Source: an uncultured Eubacteriales bacterium | Lineage (GTDB): Bacteria; Bacillota; Clostridia; Oscillospirales; Oscillospiraceae | Direction of reading: 5' to 3' | NCBI GenBank assembly: GCA_900321275.1 | Contig: ONVI01000016.1 | Location: forward strand, 1-64,000 | DNA: 64,000 bases | The notes under the pieces: model-generated | What the model was told of the DNA's origin: nothing | Database searches by the model: none | Seen by the model: the letters and a program-made list of their open reading frames with translations, nothing else | Program-made: the position numbers and the translations under genes | Shown: positions 59,669 through 64,000 of the stretch, one piece after another | Position numbering within the stretch: the stretch's first letter is position 1 | How the letters are laid out: each line of letters starts with the position of its first letter

Positions 59669-60403
59669 ATGAACAAAGAGCTGGAAGACAAGAGACCGGA
59701 GGAGCCGGTCACGGGCGAGGAAAACGCCGTTTCGGAAGAAGCGGCGCCTGTCGACGCCGGACAGGAGGAAGAGAAGGCGGCGCGTATGAGCTGGGAAGAA
59801 ATCCTGGCAGACCCGGCGTATCGGAAAAGCTACGACGCGGCGGTGCAGGGCATTGTGAAGGCGCGGCTCAAGAGCAGGGCGGAGGCCGAGGCAAGGCTGG
59901 AGCGCCTTGCGCCGGTATTGGAGGCGCTGGAGGAGGATTACGGCCTCACAGCAGAGAGTGACGCCGGGGAGATCGCCGCGCTGCTGCGGCAGAGCGCCGG
60001 ACTGCGCCGCCCGAGCGGGGAAGAGATCGAGGCGCACCTGAGCGCGATGCTCGCAGAGGCGGAGGCGCTGCGGGAGAGCGTGCCGGATTTTGATCTGCTG
60101 CACGAGCTGGAGGATCCCGATTTCCTGCGCATGACCGCGCCGCACAGCGGGATTGCACTCGCGGACGCCTACTACGCAAGGCATCGCGCCGAGCGGGAGC
60201 GGGAGACGGCGCGGCGCAGTCTCGAGGCCGTGAGCCGAAGCCTTCAAAGCGGCGGGGCGAGACCCCGTGAGCTGCGCGAGACCACTGCGGGCGCAAGATT
60301 CGCGGCCGAGCCCGGCAGGATGAGCCGCCAGGAGCGCGAGGCTCTGAAAAAGCGCATCCTCGAAGCCAAGGCCCAGGGGCGGAAAATCGGTCCGGGGGAG
60401 TGA
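59669..60403 (+). CDS. phage scaffold protein
   Basis: A 244-residue, acidic, highly helical protein with AAAGGAGG directly upstream. The N-terminus is disordered and acidic (EEPVTGEENAVSEEAAPVDAGQEEE). The body is charged helix (VKARLKSRAEAEARLERLAPVLEALEEDYGL). A PDFDLLHELEDPDFLRM segment sits in the middle, and a basic RQEREALKKRILEAKAQGRKIG tail resembles the coat-binding end of scaffolds. Location immediately before the major capsid gene is the usual place. No Prp-type NLQxFA motif is seen in it. Confidence 0.8.
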   Translation: MNKELEDKRPEEPVTGEENAVSEEAAPVDAGQEEEKAARMSWEEILADPAYRKSYDAAVQGIVKARLKSRAEAEARLERLAPVLEALEEDYGLTAESDAGEIAALLRQSAGLRRPSGEEIEAHLSAMLAEAEALRESVPDFDLLHELEDPDFLRMTAPHSGIALADAYYARHRAERERETARRSLEAVSRSLQSGGARPRELRETTAGARFAAEPGRMSRQEREALKKRILEAKAQGRKIGPGE

Positions 60404-60487
60404 AGATATGCCACCCTCTCCGAGAGAGGCGGCACGGCAGATCTCCCGCGAGACCGTGACGGAGGGAGTCCCGAACCCCTTCCGCCG

Positions 60488-60560
60488 CTGAAGCGGCCGG
60501 CAAGCTTTGCATGTTGCACGCTTCCCGCGCGTCAGAATGCTCCCCCAAAGAGGGAGCCTA
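60488..60560. repeat. degraded repeat between scaffold and capsid genes
   Basis: GGCAAGCTTTGCATGTTGCA.. matches the copy at about 33210, then GCTCCCCCAAAGAGGGAGCC forms a hairpin like the one at 42145-42209. It ends about 20 bases before the capsid ATG. Confidence 0.6.
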
Positions 60561-60578
60561 TATGGAAAGGAGATTATT

Positions 60579-61652
60579 ATGCACAACACGTATTTCAACC
60601 TTCAGCATTTCGCCGAGGCGGGGACACTGGTCAACGCCACCGGTAATTTTGTCAACGCCGCCACCGGCGCGACGACCGCCTTTGACAGCGGCCACAGCCT
60701 GTCGGCGGAGCTCAAGGCCTTCTATGACACGGAGCTGCTGGAGAACGCGCGCACGGAGCTGTTCTATGCCCAGTTTGCCAAGCGCCAGCCCCTGCCCGCC
60801 AATCACCACGGCAGCGTGGAGTGGCGCAAGTGGAACACCTTCGACAAGGCCTCCAAGCTCACCGAGGGCGTGATCCCCACGGGGCAGAAGTTCGGCGTCA
60901 CCGCTGTGACCGGCAGCATCGACCAGTACGGCACCTATACCGCCATCACCGACAAGCTGGAGCTCAGAGCCTACGACGACGTGATCCTCGGCGCAACCGA
61001 GGAGATGGGCGCCTCCGCCGCCGAGACCCAGGAAGCCCTGATCCGTGATGCGCTCTATACCAACACCAACGTCCTCTACTGTGACAAGATCAAGCGTGCG
61101 GACGGCAGCGTCAGCGCAACGCCCACCCAGCAGAGCGGGCTGGCGGAGGACGCGACCTATCACTGCCATCTGACCCCGGAGATGGTCAACAAGGCCGTCA
61201 CTGTGATGAAAAAGAACCGCGTGCCCCGTATCGGCGGCAAGTACTACGCGGTGATCCACCCCTCGGTGGCCCACGATCTGCGCGCCGACGAGAGCTGGAT
61301 CGAGGCGCACAAGTACGCCTCCCCCGAAGAGATCTTCAACGGAGAGATCGGCGAGCTGCACGGCGTGCGCTTCATCGAGAACGTCTTTGCCCCCGTCATC
61401 AAGGGCCAGAACGACACCATCGCCGTCTATGCCAGTTACTTCTTCGGCAAGGACAGCTTCGGCATCATCGATCCCGAGGGCGGCGCGCTGGAGATGATCA
61501 TTCACGACAAGGGTGAGATCGGCGGCCCGCTGAACCAGTTTTCGACCATCGGCTACAAGTTCGAGACCAACGGCGCGACTATCCTGTACCCGGAGAGACT
61601 GCTGCGCGTGATGAGCACTTCCAGCTTCTCCGCAAACGACGAAGCCAACTAA
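60579..61652 (+). CDS. major capsid protein, N4-gp56 family
   Basis: A 357-residue coat protein. AAAGGAG lies 8 bases before ATG 60579. The start MHNTYFNLQHFAEAGTLVNA contains NLQHFA, the Prp-type processing motif (80alpha capsid has LNLQHFAS and Firmicutes L27 has NLQFFA). Cleavage is expected after Ala12. The body fits the N4-gp56 family: LSAELKAFYDTELLENARTELFYAQFAKRQPLPANHHGSVEWRKWNTFDKASKLTEGVIP, ITDKLELRAYDDVILGATEEMG, YYAVIHPSVAHDLRAD, GEIGELHGVRFIENVFAP and GPLNQFSTIGYKFETNGATILYPERLLRVMS. It is the most certain gene of the prophage. Confidence 0.93.
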   Translation: MHNTYFNLQHFAEAGTLVNATGNFVNAATGATTAFDSGHSLSAELKAFYDTELLENARTELFYAQFAKRQPLPANHHGSVEWRKWNTFDKASKLTEGVIPTGQKFGVTAVTGSIDQYGTYTAITDKLELRAYDDVILGATEEMGASAAETQEALIRDALYTNTNVLYCDKIKRADGSVSATPTQQSGLAEDATYHCHLTPEMVNKAVTVMKKNRVPRIGGKYYAVIHPSVAHDLRADESWIEAHKYASPEEIFNGEIGELHGVRFIENVFAPVIKGQNDTIAVYASYFFGKDSFGIIDPEGGALEMIIHDKGEIGGPLNQFSTIGYKFETNGATILYPERLLRVMSTSSFSANDEAN

Positions 61653-61665
61653 GGAGGGACAGACA

Positions 61666-61875
61666 ATGGAAGAGAAGAGAACCGAAGTATTTATCCCCAG
61701 AGGCGCCGACCGTGAGGACCCCAACCTTTTTGTCGGCATCAACGGCGTCAACTATCTGCTGCCCCGGGGCAAGAAGTCCATGGTGCCCCAGGCGGTCGCC
61801 GCGGAGATCGCAAGGGGCGAGCTTGCCGCCGAACGCTTCTATGAGAGCGTCGACGGTCTGAAGCAGAGCGTGTAA
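61666..61875 (+). CDS. small capsid-linked protein, hypothetical
   Basis: A 69-residue protein with GGAGGG 8 bases before the ATG, only 13 bases after the capsid stop. It reads KRTEVFIPRGADREDPNLFVGINGVNYLLPRGKKSMVPQAVAAEIARGELAAERFYE, which is typical of a short protein that commonly follows N4-gp56-type capsid genes in gut phages. It could be a decoration or head-closure peptide; its role is not established. Confidence 0.6.
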   Translation: MEEKRTEVFIPRGADREDPNLFVGINGVNYLLPRGKKSMVPQAVAAEIARGELAAERFYESVDGLKQSV

Positions 61876-61882
61876 TTTTTGA

Positions 61883-62045
61883 ATGCGAAAACCTGACGAA
61901 AGCTGCTGATTCGCAGCGGCATGTTTTCCGCCGTGCATCGTTATCCGAGGCGGGAAATACACAAAGTATTCCTCCGCCTCGGCTGCCTTGCCTGACGAAA
62001 AACATGCTCGCTGCTCGGTCAGTCATTTTCATCAGTTTTCCGCAT
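61883..62045. repeat. 163-bp imperfect palindrome with ACAAA apical loop (element D), inside the prophage
   Basis: Ends ATGCGAAAACCTGACGAAA and its near-complement (TTTCATCAGTTTTCCGCAT). The exact centre is GGAAATAC-ACAAA-GTATTCC (core 61958-61968). The arms include GCATGTTTTCCG / CGAAAAACATGC and CCGAGGCGG / CCGCCTCGG. It lies between two head genes. Confidence 0.75.
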
Positions 62046-62096
62046 AAGAGCGCGCATCCGGGGAACTGTCCCCGGGTGCGCAGAGAGGGCAGTAAT

Positions 62097-62465
62097 ATGA
62101 AAGCAATGGACATCATCGAGCGGCTGGATCTGCTGGAGCCGAACGACTATTCGCCGGAGCAGAAGCTGCGCTGGCTCAATACCCTCGACGGGAAAATCTA
62201 CCGGGAGGTCATCCAGACGCATGAGGACGTATGGACGCTGTTCCCGGACAGCTATGTCAGCGGTGAGGAAGAGCTGCTTGTCGGCGAGCCCTACGGAGAG
62301 GATCTGTATTACTACTACCTGCAGGCCATGGTCGCGGCGGAGAACGGGGAGACCCAGCGCTACAACAAGCGCATGACGCTCTTCAACAGCGCCTGGCAGG
62401 GCTGGGTCAACTGGTATAACCGCAGCCACATGCCCCACAAGCAGGGCGCGGGCTTTCGCTTTTAG
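62097..62465 (+). CDS. phage head-tail connector-like protein
   Basis: A 122-residue protein with GAGAGGG 7 bases upstream of ATG 62097. The N-terminus MDIIERLDLLEPNDYSPEQKLRWLNTLDGKIYREVIQTHE is helical, followed by an acidic middle (GEEELLVGEPYGEDLYYYYLQAMVAAENGETQRYNKRMTLFNSAWQGWVNWYNRSHMP). That layout (short helices, YYYYLxAxVxxxNxExxRYNxxxxLFNxxW) matches small adaptor proteins that form the first ring below the portal, as P22 gp4 or phi29-type adaptors do by position. The assignment is by context and pattern. Confidence 0.7.
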   Translation: MKAMDIIERLDLLEPNDYSPEQKLRWLNTLDGKIYREVIQTHEDVWTLFPDSYVSGEEELLVGEPYGEDLYYYYLQAMVAAENGETQRYNKRMTLFNSAWQGWVNWYNRSHMPHKQGAGFRF

Positions 62466-62476
62466 GAGGTGAGACG

Positions 62477-64000
62477 ATGGCGCTGCTGCCAAAGCTTCAA
62501 AATGAATACGCCGAGCGCGTCGTGACCGACGTGTTCGCGGGCTATCGGCACAAGGCAAGAATCGGCGAGGGCGAGTTTTACGACACGAAGAATCTGACGA
62601 GCGCCTATTACCCGCTGCTGGGAAACCGGAAAAAGCGCGCCCGCGTGAGAGGCATGAAGAATCCCGGCGGGCTGCTGGCCAAGGAGAAGCTGGCCTTTGT
62701 GGAGGACGGAACGCTCTGGTATGACGGCAGGGAGACGGCGCTGACCGATCTCACGCCCGGAGAGAAGCAGCTTGTGAGCATGGGCGCGACCATCGTCGTC
62801 TTCCCGGATAAAATGTATTACAACACCGCCGATCCTTCGGACTATGGAAGCCTGGAGGCTGAGTACAGCGCGGCGGGCGCGGTGGAATACAGCCTCTGCC
62901 GCGAGGACGGGACAGTCTATCCCGCGCCCGCCCTTGCGGAGACCGCGCCGGATTCGCCGAACGACGGCGCGCTGTGGATCGATGCCTCCGGCAGCACGCG
63001 CACGCTGCGGCAGTGGAGCGCGGCGCTGGGAGAGTGGAGCGAGATCCCGACGGCATACACACGCCTGCGCTTTATCTCCGAAGGGGAACTGCCGCGGCTG
63101 TTTCACAAGTATGACGGCATCAGCATCTCCGGCGCGGCGGTGGAGATGTGCGGCGGTGACCACGTAATCTATGCCATCGGGGGCGGCGCGGGAGAGCTCG
63201 ACTATATCGTGGTGGCGGGACTTCTGGATCGGGCAGTCACGCAGACGGAAGGCACGGTGAAGCTCGCGCGGAGGGTGCCGGATCTGGACTATGTGATCGA
63301 GTGCAAAAACCGTCTCTGGGGCTGCCGCTATGGGACAAGCGAAGGGAAGAATCTCAACGAGATCTACTGCAGCGCGCTGGGCGATTTCAAAAACTGGCGG
63401 CAATACATGGGACTGTCGACGGACAGCTGGACGGCCTCGGTCGGCTCCGACGGACCGTGGACGGGCGCGGTGAACTATCTGGGCTATCCGATGTTCTTCA
63501 AGGAAAACCGCATCCACCGCGTCTCCGTCTCCGGCAGCGGCGCGCACCAGATCACGGAGACGGTCTGCCGCGGGGTGCAGGAGGGCTGCGGCGGGAGCTT
63601 GCAGGTGGTCAACGAGACGCTGATCTACAAGAGCCGGGCGGATATCTGCGCGTACCAGGGCAGCTTTCCCGAGAGCATCAGCGACGCGCTGGGCGACGAG
63701 CACTATGACGCGGCGACGGCAGGCGTACTGGGGGAGCGCTACTACATCTCCATGCGCGATTCCGGGGGAGAATGGAATCTCTTCGTCTACGACATCCGCC
63801 GCAATCTTTGGCTGCGGGAGGACGAGCTGCATGCGGTGCGCTTTGCCGCGCTGGGGGATGAGCTGTACTGCCTGACGCCCGACGCACTGCTCACCCTGGC
63901 GGGAAGTGTGGGGACGCCCGAGCCCTTCGTCTCCTGGGAGGCGGAGACGGGGATGCTGTACTACCAGTACCCGGACCGCAAATACCTCTCCCGCTTCAAT
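62477..64000 (+). CDS. phage tail/nozzle-like protein, partial (open at right edge)
   Basis: At least 508 residues, beginning at ATG 62477 after AGGAGGTGAG, 11 bases past the upstream stop. The sequence is beta-rich with repeated blocks such as VIECKNRLWGCRYGTSEGKNLNEIYCSALGDFKNWRQY, YLGYPMFFKENRIHRVSVSG, NETLIYKSRADICAYQG and AVRFAALGDELYCLTPDALLTLAG, as expected for a beta-propeller or tail-hub protein. By place (after an adaptor) it could correspond to a podovirus nozzle such as P22 gp10 or T7 gp12. The frame is still open at the window end. Confidence 0.65.
   Translation, partial: MALLPKLQNEYAERVVTDVFAGYRHKARIGEGEFYDTKNLTSAYYPLLGNRKKRARVRGMKNPGGLLAKEKLAFVEDGTLWYDGRETALTDLTPGEKQLVSMGATIVVFPDKMYYNTADPSDYGSLEAEYSAAGAVEYSLCREDGTVYPAPALAETAPDSPNDGALWIDASGSTRTLRQWSAALGEWSEIPTAYTRLRFISEGELPRLFHKYDGISISGAAVEMCGGDHVIYAIGGGAGELDYIVVAGLLDRAVTQTEGTVKLARRVPDLDYVIECKNRLWGCRYGTSEGKNLNEIYCSALGDFKNWRQYMGLSTDSWTASVGSDGPWTGAVNYLGYPMFFKENRIHRVSVSGSGAHQITETVCRGVQEGCGGSLQVVNETLIYKSRADICAYQGSFPESISDALGDEHYDAATAGVLGERYYISMRDSGGEWNLFVYDIRRNLWLREDELHAVRFAALGDELYCLTPDALLTLAGSVGTPEPFVSWEAETGMLYYQYPDRKYLSRFN

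Overview
The window looks like chromosome of a GC-rich, endospore-forming Clostridia member (Oscillospiraceae/Ruminococcaceae-like). This rests on gene content rather than on any marker-gene search: sporulation genes (spmA, spmB, yabP, yabQ, spoIIR), an AbrB/SpoVT-type regulator, addAB, strong Shine-Dalgarno sequences, frequent 4-base start/stop overlaps, and many short palindromic repeats of the type common in gut Firmicutes. No rRNA, tRNA or CRISPR array was seen. Roughly 1-53 kb is chromosomal; from about 53.2 kb to the end is a podovirus-like prophage that runs out of the window.

Layout. 0-1.3 kb: the tail of a 2-hydroxyacyl-CoA dehydratase activase-like ATPase, two small paralogous membrane proteins and a cysteine-containing protein of the group annotated as carbon monoxide dehydrogenase-like. 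1.4-5.5 kb: a cation diffusion facilitator divergent from trkA-trkH (potassium uptake). 5.5-10.4 kb: abrB, spmA-spmB, a GAF-GGDEF diguanylate cyclase, and the yabP-yabQ-divIC-yabR block on the minus strand. 10.7-19 kb: one tightly overlapping minus-strand histidine operon, hisZ-G-D-C-B-H-A-F-IE, ending in an S66 (LD-carboxypeptidase/MccF-like) peptidase, with a clear promoter before hisZ. 19.4-25.5 kb: an E2-acyltransferase-like protein without its usual catalytic His, a possible orphan structured RNA, rsmE, spoIIR, ispE and an alpha-glucosidase. 25.8-33.2 kb: a secreted Ig-repeat protein broken in two places, malQ, a membrane glycosyltransferase, and a GT2 glycosyltransferase broken by an internal deletion. 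33.8-47.8 kb: a PLP aminotransferase, addB-addA, an RlmI-like methyltransferase, two tandem CNNM/CBS membrane proteins and a secreted proline-rich surface protein. 48-53.1 kb: mnmG-mnmA (tRNA wobble-uridine modification) and thrC-thrH (threonine synthesis).

Prophage. A minus-strand XRE repressor plus ImmA/IrrE metallopeptidase lies directly beside a plus-strand packaging and head module: two small ORFs, small and large terminase, portal, a Prp-like cysteine protease, a structural protein, scaffold, N4-gp56-type major capsid protein, a small capsid-linked protein, a connector-like protein and a partial tail/nozzle-like protein. The most interesting link is that the capsid N-terminus (FNLQHFA followed by EAG) matches the motif cleaved by host Prp in ribosomal protein L27 and in staphylococcal phage 80alpha. 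This phage appears to carry its own Prp, with catalytic His18 and Cys30 at the same 12-residue spacing as in S. aureus Prp.

Repeats. Four imperfect palindromes of 161-167 bp (7.1, 33.6, 46.2 and 61.9 kb) have different ends but the same central loop core, TACACAAAGTA. Two adjacent perfect 'cloverleaf' palindromes sit upstream of yabP. At least seven copies of a GTCATTCTGAGCG...GAAGAATC-type repeat and several GTCACCGGT/GCTCCCTC-type hairpins fill intergenic gaps, including gaps inside the prophage head module.
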